DNA of 25,967 nt from JAFMKE01 sp964655225 (lineage in GTDB: Bacteria; Bacteroidota; Bacteroidia; Chitinophagales; UBA8649): assembly GCA_964655225.1 (NCBI GenBank), contig CAZZMB010000032.1:1-25967 (forward strand), read 5' to 3'. Every line of letters begins with the position of its first letter. Position 1 is the stretch's first letter. A program made the position numbers and the translations under genes. Under the pieces are notes generated by a model. The model had not been told where the DNA came from. It ran no database searches and saw only the letters and a list, made by a program, of their open reading frames with translations. This document shows, one piece after another, positions 8,936 through 19,000 of this stretch.

Positions 8936-10849
8936 ATGAAGAAAACTATTAAACATATCGCGCTATACTCGTTCGTTCTTGTTGGGTTTTTAAGTTGTGA
9001 TGATTATTTAGACATTGTCCCTGATAAAACACAAGAAGTTTCTTTGATGTTTCAACGTCAAGAAGCAGCCTATACCGCTTTAGTTACCTGTTATAGTTAT
9101 TTGCCACAAAACGATGGCCTCTATGCGACCTTTACCTTGGCTAGTGACGAGTTAACAACTCCCTTGGCCAAAGAACCAAGCTCGATCAAATTAATGAAAG
9201 GCGAGCAAGTAGCTGACGATCCTTTTATGAGTTTTTGGTCTGGTTATGGTGCCAGTGGTAGAGGACAAGGTTCTTTGTGGGATGGCATTCGAGCCTGTAA
9301 TACGCTAATTGCCAATATCGACCAAGCCGTAGATATGACCCAAGTAGAAAAGAACACTTGGAAAGCCGAAGCAAAAGTGCTTAAGGCTTATTACCACTTT
9401 TTACTTCTTAATTACTATGGCCCTATTCCAATTGTAGATGTTAATCTTCCAATTGATGCTAGTGACGAAGATTTACGCGTTCACAGAAAAACAATTGACG
9501 AAGGAATTACCTATATATTGAACACCTTAGATACTGCTATTGCTGATTTGCCAGAGCGTACTACAGGAAACAATGACTTAGGGCGCATGGATAAGGTTAT
9601 TGCATATGCCATTAAATCGAAGGTAAGCCTGTATGCGGCCAGTCCGTTGTTTAATGGGAATTCAGAATTCTACAGCGACTTTGTGAATCATGAGGGTACT
9701 CCTTTCTTTAATCAGAATGTTGAAGTAGGCAAGTGGGAAATGGCTGCAACAATTGCAAAAGAAGCCATTGATATTGCTGTGGCACAAGGAGCAGCGATAT
9801 ATCAATTTACTTCAAGTCCACCAAAATATGACGAAACCAACTATGATAATCCATTCTACAAAACTTTTTATGATCTTAAGTTTTCTGTTTTAGAAAAGTG
9901 GAATCCTGAGCTTTTATGGGGCGACTCAAGCCCAGTAAACGACTGGTGGCGTTTACAGTCGGGTGTACTTATGAAAGACCCTACAGCTTCGTCGGTGCAG
10001 GCTGCTTGGCAATGGATAGCGCCAACAATGCGTATGGCAGAGTTGTTTTACACCAAAAATGGCCTCCCCATAGACGAAGATAATACCTATAATTATGAAA
10101 GAAGGTTCGGTACTACAGTTGTATCTAATGATAAAAAGAATTATGCGCGGCCTGGCTTAAGGACAGCAGAATTACACCTCAACAGAGAGCCTAGATTCTA
10201 CACAAATATTGGCTTCGATTCTAGTGAATATAGAGGCTGGAATGAATTGTGGACCCTGCGTATGAAAAAAGGGCAAACACATGGACGTATAGCCAATACA
10301 AGCGATTACTTGATAACGGGTTTTTCTCTAAAAAAACTTGTGCATCCCGAATCTGAAGGAGACGCATACGATAAAATAATCCGTTATCCTTGGCCAAACG
10401 CAAGGTTAGCAGAACTGTATTTAAATTACGCTGAGGCTTTAAATGAAGCATATGGCCCAAGTCAAGCCGTTTATGATGCCCTAAATGCAGTCCGTGCCAG
10501 AGCAGGTATCCCATATGTTGAGGTCGTTTGGAGCGATGGCTCTTTGGCAAAAACATTAAATAAACATACCACGCAAAGTGGTCTGCGAGAAATTATACGC
10601 CAAGAGCGTATGATAGAGCTTGCTTTTGAAGGGCACCGATATAACGATATTCGAAGATGGAAACTAGCTGACGAATATTTTAATACCAATGTTCGCGGTT
10701 GGTCTGTTGACGAGAAAACGGATACGAATTACTACAAAGTAATTGAGGTTGGTATGCGTTCTTTTGCTACTCCTAGAGATTACCTACATCCTATCAAAAC
10801 AAGTGAGCTTATCACAAATCCCAATTTAATTCAAAATCCACAATGGTAG
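8936..10849 (+). CDS. SusD/RagB-family nutrient-binding outer-membrane lipoprotein
   Basis: Surface lipoprotein that caps the SusC barrel and binds oligosaccharides. The lipoprotein signal peptide ends with a lipobox before Cys21 (GFLSC), followed by Asp-Asp, an acidic +2/+3 pair compatible with surface export. Family hallmarks: the N-terminal YLDIVPDK segment; helical TPR-like stretches with YYHFLLLNYYGPIPIV (about residues 151-166); the RLAELYLNYAEALNEA helix; and the C-terminal RQERMIELAFEGHRYNDIRRW motif with the final LHPI-NPNLIQNP segment. At 637 aa it is slightly longer than many SusD proteins. Its stop overlaps the next start by 7 bases (ATGGTAG), indicating translational coupling. 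Confidence 0.97.
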   Translation: MKKTIKHIALYSFVLVGFLSCDDYLDIVPDKTQEVSLMFQRQEAAYTALVTCYSYLPQNDGLYATFTLASDELTTPLAKEPSSIKLMKGEQVADDPFMSFWSGYGASGRGQGSLWDGIRACNTLIANIDQAVDMTQVEKNTWKAEAKVLKAYYHFLLLNYYGPIPIVDVNLPIDASDEDLRVHRKTIDEGITYILNTLDTAIADLPERTTGNNDLGRMDKVIAYAIKSKVSLYAASPLFNGNSEFYSDFVNHEGTPFFNQNVEVGKWEMAATIAKEAIDIAVAQGAAIYQFTSSPPKYDETNYDNPFYKTFYDLKFSVLEKWNPELLWGDSSPVNDWWRLQSGVLMKDPTASSVQAAWQWIAPTMRMAELFYTKNGLPIDEDNTYNYERRFGTTVVSNDKKNYARPGLRTAELHLNREPRFYTNIGFDSSEYRGWNELWTLRMKKGQTHGRIANTSDYLITGFSLKKLVHPESEGDAYDKIIRYPWPNARLAELYLNYAEALNEAYGPSQAVYDALNAVRARAGIPYVEVVWSDGSLAKTLNKHTTQSGLREIIRQERMIELAFEGHRYNDIRRWKLADEYFNTNVRGWSVDEKTDTNYYKVIEVGMRSFATPRDYLHPIKTSELITNPNLIQNPQW

Positions 10850-12063
10850 CATCAAAAATACATGCCGTTAGAAATATACTTTATGTTTCATCACTTCTGC
10901 TAGTTATTTCGCTAATAGCTTCTTGTGAATCAGACGATAAAGGCGATACCACACCGCCAGGTGAACTTAGTGTAATAAGTACCGAGGCCACTTACGGCGG
11001 GGCAGTTATTTCTTATACCCTTCCCGAGGATAATGATATTTTATATGTACGCGCAGACTATACCAATGGAAAAGGGGAGGCCGTTTTCAGAACTGTGAGT
11101 AAACATGTGAATCAAATTGAAGTTTCAGGATTTGTTCTTGAAGAAGATGTGACGGTAAGCCTAACGGTAGTTGACGAGAATCAAAACAGTTCTAAGGCTG
11201 TAGCACTTGAAATACGTCCGTTACGATCCTTTATTTTTCTGGTTCAGGAGAGTATTCAAATAGAGCCAGATTTAGGAGGTGTGCAGGTCAGTTGGGAAAA
11301 TGCAACAGAAAAAACAGTATTTATTTATCTACATATTCAAGACGGTGAGGATGAGCAAATTCGAATTCTATCATCAGCTAATAAAAATGAAAAAATATTT
11401 GTGCGTGGTCTTGAAGCAAAGCCATTGTTGTTTTTGACCAAAACCGAAGACTTTGATGGTAACATTTCTGAACTACAAGAAAAAGGTACATACACTCCGT
11501 TATTTGAAGAAAAAATAAACAAAGAGACATGGAAACTGGTCAGCAACCTCTCTATTGATGGAAATGCCTACGAGGGAGCTACAGTCAATTTTTGGGATGA
11601 CGTTATTGATACATTTGAGACAAATTCAGACAACAGCTATTTCATCATCAACCGTAACGATAATGGGGGGATACTGCGTTGGCCGCTTGATATTGTTATT
11701 GACCTCAATAAAAAAGCAAAAATTAATCGGTTCAAAGTTTGGCAACGTGCGTATTGGTACAATGGTCCAGATGGTAAATCTTATTATTATCAGGAAGAGA
11801 ATTTAAAGAGCTTTGACTTGTACGTAAGTATGAATAAAACCGATTGGGTTTTGTTAGGCAACTTCGAAATAGATGGTCCCTCGGGAGGTACAGATGAAAT
11901 TTCTCAAGCCTTATTAGATGAAGCTGCGGCAGGACACAACTTTAATTTAGATGAAATATCCCCAGAATTCAGGTATCTAAAGTTTAGTATAACCTCCAAT
12001 TTTGGTAGTGATTCTTTTTGTCACGGGTCAGAAATCACATTGTTTGGAAGGGACAATTTATAG
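10843..12063 (+). CDS. DUF4959/DUF5126/DUF5000-type surface lipoprotein, candidate glycan-binding protein
   Basis: Lipoprotein encoded right after SusD, the usual slot for a surface glycan-binding protein. The signal peptide ends in the lipobox LIASC (Cys28), followed by E-S-D-D, compatible with surface exposure. From memory the three parts match a family common beside SusCD pairs: an N-terminal Ig-like domain starting GDTTPPGELSV (about 34-123; DUF4959-like); a second Ig-like domain (about 128-232; DUF5126-like); and a C-terminal discoidin/F5-8C-like jelly roll (about 236-403; DUF5000-like) with RFKVWQRAYWYNGP and FRYLKFSITSNFG strands. The aromatic cluster in that last domain could form a sugar platform. 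There is no catalytic motif. It overlaps susD by 7 bases and the GH5 gene follows after 23 bases. Domain names are recognised by eye, not by a profile search. Confidence 0.8.
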   Translation: MVASKIHAVRNILYVSSLLLVISLIASCESDDKGDTTPPGELSVISTEATYGGAVISYTLPEDNDILYVRADYTNGKGEAVFRTVSKHVNQIEVSGFVLEEDVTVSLTVVDENQNSSKAVALEIRPLRSFIFLVQESIQIEPDLGGVQVSWENATEKTVFIYLHIQDGEDEQIRILSSANKNEKIFVRGLEAKPLLFLTKTEDFDGNISELQEKGTYTPLFEEKINKETWKLVSNLSIDGNAYEGATVNFWDDVIDTFETNSDNSYFIINRNDNGGILRWPLDIVIDLNKKAKINRFKVWQRAYWYNGPDGKSYYYQEENLKSFDLYVSMNKTDWVLLGNFEIDGPSGGTDEISQALLDEAAAGHNFNLDEISPEFRYLKFSITSNFGSDSFCHGSEITLFGRDNL

Positions 12064-12086
12064 AACAAATATTTTAAAAAAATTAG

Positions 12087-15000
12087 ATGGCTTTACATCA
12101 ACTCAAGTTTAATTTGAGTAACTTCTTAATGTCTTTTTTGCTTGTGCTTAGCTGCTTTACGCTACATGCGCAATACCTGACAACACAGGGTAAAGAAATT
12201 GTAGACAAGGACAATACGCCAATATTACTAAAAGGAATTGGATTAGGTGGCTGGATGCTACAAGAGCCTTATATGATGCAATCCATTGGTGGGGCTAAAA
12301 ACCAACAAGAATACAGATCAAAACTTGAGGCCCTTATTGGTGAAACCAAAACGCAAGAGTTTTATGATGCTTGGTTAGACAACTTTGTAACCAAACAAGA
12401 TATAGATTCCATTGCCAGTTGGGGGTTTAACAGCGTGCGATTACCTATGCACTTCAACTTGTTTACACTACCTATTGAAGATGAGCCAGACAGCAACACA
12501 AACACGTGGCTAGATAAAGGTTTCGATATGGTTGATGAACTACTTGGTTGGTGTGAGGCTAATGAGCTTTATCTCATTTTAGACCTACATGCAGCACCTG
12601 GAGGACAAGGTTATGATCAAGGAATTTCAGACTATGACACCAACAAACCCTCACTTTGGGAAAGCGAGCAAAACAAGATTAAAACCGTTGCGCTCTGGGG
12701 TAAGCTTGCACAGCGGTACCATGATAAAACGTGGATTGGCGGCTATGATTTGATCAACGAAGTCAATTGGAATTTAAATAGTACTGAGCTTAAGGACATG
12801 CACGTTCGGATTACAAATGAGATTCGAAAGTACGACAACCACCACATATTGTTTATTGAGGGAAATTGGTTTGCTAATGATTTTACAGGGCTTACACCTC
12901 CTTGGGACAGCAATATGGTCTATAGTTTTCATAAGTATTGGAACGTAAATACGACAAATACCATACAATGGGTGCTTGATATGAGAAACGAACACAATGT
13001 CCCCTTATGGATGGGTGAAAGTGGCGAAAACTCCAATATGTGGTTTAAAGAAGCTATTTCACTTTTCGAAAACAATAATATTGGTTGGGCTTGGTGGCCT
13101 TGGAAAAGAATTACAACTACCGTGTCCGCTTTCTCAATCCCTTCCAATAGTCAATATGATGCTGTTATGAAGTATTGGAAAGGCGAGGGTCCTATACCCG
13201 ATGCAGATGATGCCTATGATGGCATGATGGCACTGACACAAAGCGCATTGGTTGACAATACTATCTACAACAAAGGCGTAGTTGATGCCATGCTGCGACA
13301 GCCAAGCGACGATAGCCTATTACCCTATGCCAACAATGTGATTCCAGGAATCATACATGCCACGCACTACGATATGGGGGCACAAGGAATTGCCTACCAC
13401 GATCAGGAATATGGTAACTACTCTGGCTCTGGTGGTACTTCAAGTTGGAACCTAGGCTGGGTTTTTAGAAATGATGGTGTAGATATTAGTACATCAAACT
13501 CTAACAGCCCAGATAGTAACGGCTATAGTGTAGGTTATGTAAATGCCAAAGAATGGATAAAATATACTGTTGAGATTACAGATGCTGGGTATTATAATAT
13601 TGAAACGACCTACGCGGCAGCGAACAGCGGTGGAAAAATCCGATATGAACTCAACGATAGACCCATTACGGACTTGATTTCACTAAGTCCAACCGGGAGT
13701 TATACTAGTTTTAACTCCAATACGACTTCAACTGCCTATCTAGAAACGGGACAACACGTTTTAAAGTTACGTATTGCAGGCACAAGTGAATTCAATATTG
13801 AATCATTTAAGTTTAGTTTATCCGCAAACCAAACACCAAGCTTTGCACCCATAGGCGCCGTAACAGAGAGTAGTGATACCGAAATACAACTTACATTAAA
13901 CAAAGCGATTAATACGACTGTTGTTGATCACACCCATTTTAGCGTAACGGTTAATGGAAATAATATAGCTGTATTAAGTGCGCAACGCGACCCAAACAAT
14001 CCGCAAACCGTAACGGTTTCTCTCGATGACTATTTATCATTTTATGACGAAATTCTAATCAGTTATTCCGGGGACAGCCTGGTATCTACTAATTTGGAAT
14101 CATTAGCTGTATTTACCAATATGGCTGTCGAGAATTTACTTACTGAAATAAATGTAATTCCAGGAAAAATTGAAGCAGAAGCATTCGACACACAAAATGG
14201 TATTGGTACTGAGGATACTACTGATACTGGTCTTGGGAAGAATATTAATAACCTACACCCTGGAGACTATGTAACATACGAAGTGGACGTAAAGCAAAAC
14301 ACTTACTTTAATATTCAATCAAGAGTAGCAACAGAAAAAGATAATGCGCGCTTTAGCATGGAGCTAAGGAACGAAAACAATGTTTTTTTTTATGAGTCAT
14401 TTAATGTACCTAATACAGGAAGCTGGCAAACATGGCAAACGGTAGAAAAAGAAGCGTTATTACCTGCTGGAAAATATACCCTGAAAATAAATGTATTAGG
14501 TTCAGAGTTCAATATAAATTGGTTTAATTTTATTACACTAGACACGACTAATCGCTTGGCCATTCCAGGCTTGGTTGAGGCTGAAGCATATGACTCTCAA
14601 GATGGTATGACAACCACAACGACTTCTGATAGTAGTGGTGGACAAGAATTGGGGTATTTAGATGAAGGGGACTATGCATTGTATTCTGTTAGTGTTGCGC
14701 AATCTGGAACGTATAATATAAAATCTCGCATAGCTACTAATTATAATGATGCAACATTTAGCTTAACACTTGAGGATGAGAGTGGCTTGATATATAAGCT
14801 TGCTGAAGTTACGCCAACAAGTACAGGTGGCTGGACCAGCTGGAATACGATCACCCAAGAAGCAGTATTGCCCAAAGGAAATTTTACATTGAAGATGACA
14901 AGTACAAATTCAGCTGTTAATATAAATTGGTATGATTTTGAATTTATCTCTTCAGATAAACAACCAATTCTTATACCGGGCATTGTGCAAGCTGAAAAGT

Positions 15001-16022
15001 ATAATAGCCAATTAGGGGTTGCTGTTGAATCATGTTCTGATATAGGGGGTGGACAAAACCTTAACTATATCGATCAGGGAGACTTTGTAAACTACAATGT
15101 TTTAATTCAACATACAGGATTTTATACAGTTCAAGCAAGAGTTGCTGGATACGACATAAGTAGTTTTAATCTCGTATTATCAAAAGATAACAGTCCAGAT
15201 CAAGTTCTAGAAACATTTGCTACCCCTCAAACCAATGGATGGCAAAACTGGCAAACCGTTCAGAAAGATATTCTCTTACAGGCTGGAGAATATACCCTAA
15301 CTGCAAACATCTTAAGCGGGGAGTTTAATATCAACTGGTTCAATTTCAGCTTTGATGAAGATGGGGGTATGCAAATCCCAGGAACAATCCAAGTGGAGGA
15401 TTATTGGGAGCAATCAGGGTTAAGTGTAGAAAACTGTTATGATACCGGCAGCGGTAAAAACCTATCATACATGCATCAAGGAGATTCTGCAACTTATTTA
15501 GTTAAAGTAAATACTTCGGGCAGGTATAAGGTTAAGTCTCGCATTAGTAGCGCTTATACGGGCGGAAGATTTAATCTCGTTTTTTCAAAAAATTCAACTG
15601 AACATTTTATACTAAATAACTTTCAAGTACCCAGTACAGGGGGCTGGCAAAGTTGGCAAGATTTAGATAAAGAATTTGATTTGACAGCAGGAACATATAC
15701 CATGACCATGAACATAACTGGCAATCAGTTTAATTTGAATTGGATAGATTTTGAATTAATTGAGGCATTAAGCAATAAAGCTAACGCTAGTTATCTATTC
15801 AAATTATACCCGAATCCAGCACATGAATACGTTACCCTACAGTCCGATACCGTCATCAACCACATCAAAGTATTTGATCTTTTAGGTAGGGCTGTGTTTG
15901 AGCAAAATACCAAAAACCAGCAGATTGTTCAACTCAATATAGCCCACTACCCTAGCGGATTGTATTTGATTGAGGTTCAGTCTGAATATAGTACCGAAAT
16001 TTTAAAATTAATCAAACATTAA
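12087..16022 (+). CDS. Secreted GH5 glycoside hydrolase with five CBM6-like modules and T9SS tail
   Basis: Retaining glycoside hydrolase, probably a surface beta-glucanase. Signal peptide to about Q29 (LHAQ). GH5 catalytic domain about 35-365: LKGIGLGGWMLQEPYM (48-63) echoes the GGW-EPW motif of exo-beta-1,3-glucanase-like GH5 enzymes; RLP at 118-120; DLHAAPGG (166-173); acid/base Glu225 in DLINEVNW; His282/Tyr284 in SFHKYW; nucleophile Glu311 in WMGESGEN; WAWWPWK at 334-340. Then CBM6-like module 1 (about 420-577), an Ig/SwmB-like linker domain (about 584-680), and CBM6-like modules 2-5 (about 690-817, 826-954, 962-1090, 1097-1225), each with a G-W-(Q/T)-(T/S/N)-W motif and a 'FNINWF' strand. 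The T9SS sorting domain is about 1236-1311 (LYPNPA). Laminarin or another beta-glucan is the inferred substrate; GH5 subfamily not assignable here. VLSC at 20-23 weakly resembles a lipobox, but the T9SS tail argues for ordinary cleavage at LHAQ. Confidence 0.88.
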   Translation: MALHQLKFNLSNFLMSFLLVLSCFTLHAQYLTTQGKEIVDKDNTPILLKGIGLGGWMLQEPYMMQSIGGAKNQQEYRSKLEALIGETKTQEFYDAWLDNFVTKQDIDSIASWGFNSVRLPMHFNLFTLPIEDEPDSNTNTWLDKGFDMVDELLGWCEANELYLILDLHAAPGGQGYDQGISDYDTNKPSLWESEQNKIKTVALWGKLAQRYHDKTWIGGYDLINEVNWNLNSTELKDMHVRITNEIRKYDNHHILFIEGNWFANDFTGLTPPWDSNMVYSFHKYWNVNTTNTIQWVLDMRNEHNVPLWMGESGENSNMWFKEAISLFENNNIGWAWWPWKRITTTVSAFSIPSNSQYDAVMKYWKGEGPIPDADDAYDGMMALTQSALVDNTIYNKGVVDAMLRQPSDDSLLPYANNVIPGIIHATHYDMGAQGIAYHDQEYGNYSGSGGTSSWNLGWVFRNDGVDISTSNSNSPDSNGYSVGYVNAKEWIKYTVEITDAGYYNIETTYAAANSGGKIRYELNDRPITDLISLSPTGSYTSFNSNTTSTAYLETGQHVLKLRIAGTSEFNIESFKFSLSANQTPSFAPIGAVTESSDTEIQLTLNKAINTTVVDHTHFSVTVNGNNIAVLSAQRDPNNPQTVTVSLDDYLSFYDEILISYSGDSLVSTNLESLAVFTNMAVENLLTEINVIPGKIEAEAFDTQNGIGTEDTTDTGLGKNINNLHPGDYVTYEVDVKQNTYFNIQSRVATEKDNARFSMELRNENNVFFYESFNVPNTGSWQTWQTVEKEALLPAGKYTLKINVLGSEFNINWFNFITLDTTNRLAIPGLVEAEAYDSQDGMTTTTTSDSSGGQELGYLDEGDYALYSVSVAQSGTYNIKSRIATNYNDATFSLTLEDESGLIYKLAEVTPTSTGGWTSWNTITQEAVLPKGNFTLKMTSTNSAVNINWYDFEFISSDKQPILIPGIVQAEKYNSQLGVAVESCSDIGGGQNLNYIDQGDFVNYNVLIQHTGFYTVQARVAGYDISSFNLVLSKDNSPDQVLETFATPQTNGWQNWQTVQKDILLQAGEYTLTANILSGEFNINWFNFSFDEDGGMQIPGTIQVEDYWEQSGLSVENCYDTGSGKNLSYMHQGDSATYLVKVNTSGRYKVKSRISSAYTGGRFNLVFSKNSTEHFILNNFQVPSTGGWQSWQDLDKEFDLTAGTYTMTMNITGNQFNLNWIDFELIEALSNKANASYLFKLYPNPAHEYVTLQSDTVINHIKVFDLLGRAVFEQNTKNQQIVQLNIAHYPSGLYLIEVQSEYSTEILKLIKH

Positions 16023-16033
16023 AACCACCAAAA

Positions 16034-19000
16034 TTGAAATTTACGCAATCCTTTTCTGCTTCGCTTTTACTTACAGTATCGTTATTTACAAATGCACAGA
16101 ATATAGATGATCAAGTTAACCAACTGGTAGCAAACATGACCCTTGATGAAAAAGTAGGTCAAATGACCCAAGTAGAGCGCAAAGAATTAGACCATATTTC
16201 TGATTTAGCGACTTACAATATTGGTTCTTTGCTTAGTGGGGGCGGCTCTGCACCAATCCCAAATACATTAGATGCCTGGATTAAAATGTATAATGAATAC
16301 CAAACGATATCTATGCAATCCTCATCAGGTATTCCAATGATATATGGAATTGATGCCGTTCATGGACACAGTAACGTCGTTGGTGCTGTTATTGTTCCCC
16401 ATAACATTGGTTTAGGTGCCACTTGGAATACCGAACTTGTTGAAGACCTTTCTAAGGTAGTAGCCAATGAAGTAGCTGCAACTGGGATAGACTGGACTTT
16501 TGCACCTTGTATAGCTGTGCCACAAAATGAAAAGTGGGGAAGAACATACGAAGGCTTTGGTGAAACAGCAGAAATCAATCAAATGATGGGTATAGCTTCT
16601 GTTGTTGGACTTCAAGGAAACGACTTGGCATTGGACAACACCATCCTGGCCTGTGCAAAACACTTTATTGGTGACGGAGGAACTACGGATGGAATTGATC
16701 AAGGGGATACAGAGATTACTGAGCAAGTTCTACGATCGCTTCATATGCCAGCATATGTAGATGCTATTGAACAAGGCGTAGGAACAATTATGGCAACCTA
16801 CAACAGCTGGAACGGTCAAAAAGTACACGGGTATAAGTATCTATTGACCGATGTGCTAAAAACCGAGCTTGGATTTGAAGGCTTTATTATTTCGGACTGG
16901 AAAGGGGTAGATCAAGTAACAGATGACTATAAAAATGCTATCAAGCAATCAATAAATGCTGGAGTTGACATGGTCATGGTACCAGACAGATATAAAACCT
17001 TTATAAAATACACCAAGGAACTTGTTAACGAAGGTCAAATTAATATGGCGCGCATAGATGATGCAGTTAAACGAATACTAAAACAAAAAATTTTACTTGG
17101 CCTTTTTGAAAACCCTTTTGCAAAAAATGAGAGTAAAGAAATAAATGCTTTTGGATCGGTAAGGCACAGAGACATAGCCCGCCAAGCAGTACGCGAATCT
17201 ATTGTGGTCCTAGATGCCAAAAATAATGTACTGCCGCTTAAAAAAGATGGCCAAACTATTGGGCTGGCTGGTGTTCTTGCAGATGATTTAGGCGCACAGT
17301 GTGGCGGATGGACCATTGCTTGGCAAGGCGGAAATGGAGACATCACTGATGGAACTTCAATTTTAGATGGGTTTAATAAATTAACTGGTAGTAGTAATAT
17401 TCTCTTTAGTAAAACGGGAGACTTTGATCAAGATATCGACGTCGCTGTTGTTGTTATCGGAGAAAAAACCCCTTACTCTGAAGGGGGTGGAGATCGTTCT
17501 TCACTCAATGTTGAAAACCAAGATATTGCCCTTCTAAAAAAATTGAAAAGTCAAAATATCCCAACAATAGCGTTGTTGATTTCAGGAAGACCACTAATTT
17601 TTGGAGAGGCACTGGTACATTCCGACGCAATGATTGCTGCGTGGTACCCTGGAACTGAAGGAGATGGCGTAGCAGAAGTGCTATTTGGAATGTATGCGCC
17701 CAAAGGAAAAACAACACATTCATGGCCAAATCATATGCGGCAAATTCCAATCAATGTTGGTGACAATGACTACAAGCCTTTATATGCATACAAGCGCGGT
17801 TTGATGCAATTTCCCACAACAGTTAATAGCGCGTATCTAAAAGTATATGCCGGTGCAACCAATAACGAAGGCAATAAACTGTACGTTTATTTTAACGATA
17901 TCATTACCAACAACACCAGTACACTTGAAGACTATAACCTCTATGTTAATGGCACAATGGTAAATGCATACCTTCAAAGTCAGGCTATTAATACTGATGA
18001 TGCGACTGTGCTTGAAATTAATTTATCGGCAAGTATTGAAGAAGGAGATGAAATCTACTTGAGCATTGACAATAATAAGTTGGCTTCAGAAGCCATGATG
18101 CTGAGCGATGCCAGTCAGATTTTTATTTATAATGGGGTTAAAAACACCAATAACTTATCATTAAGAATAGAGGCGGAATCATATTATGAAATGCATGGTG
18201 CAGATACAGAACAGTGTAGCGATGAAGGTGGCGGATTAAATCTTGGACATATTGAAACAGATGCTACTATGAAATATAAATTTAGTGTACCTAAATCAGG
18301 TTATTATCAGTTAACTTCTCGTATTTCTGGATTTGGCCCTGGGTCATTAGATTTTAGCTTCAATAATTTATTGACTAATATGCCATTTGAGGGAACAAAT
18401 GGGTGGCAGAGTTGGCAAAATTTCTACAAAGAAATTTATTTGGAGGCGGGCGAGCAAAAAATGAGCGTTACGACCCAATCTTCACAATTCAATATCAACT
18501 ACTATGACTTGGTTTTTGTCAAGGAAGCACAAGAAATACCAGGTAGAATTGAAGCAGAAAAGTATCGTTCATCAAATGGGAATCAAACAGAATTTTGTGA
18601 AGACGACAGCACAGAAAATATTGGTAATATAGACTTTGATGATGCGTTTACGTATCCATTAAAAGTTAATCAATCTGGATACTATAAAATTAGCGCTAGG
18701 TATGCATCAATAAACGACGGTTATTTTAAATTATCATTTGAAGAAAATCTCCACTATTTTCCTTTTCATAACACTGGGAGTTTGCAAAACTGGGAAACCA
18801 GTACCATAGAAGTATTTTTAGAAATGGGAATCTATACTATGGAATTTACTGCTGCTACAAATTTCTTAAATCTAAATTATTTCGAATTTGAATTTGCAGG
18901 TACATTCGAGACAAATTATGTTTCAGTATTTAATGGAATACAAGTAAATCCAGTTCCATCAAAAAACCAAATTGCATTAAAATTACCCTTTACATTAGAT

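Noticed and set aside
10221..10556. 111-codon minus-strand open frame within susD
   Set aside because: Antisense to the conserved SusD C-terminal motifs; composition is typical of a shadow frame.
12087..12160. GH5 as a lipoprotein through VLSC at residues 20-23
   Set aside because: The -2 position is a poor lipobox fit, a standard cleavage site (LHAQ) follows, and a T9SS tail is present.
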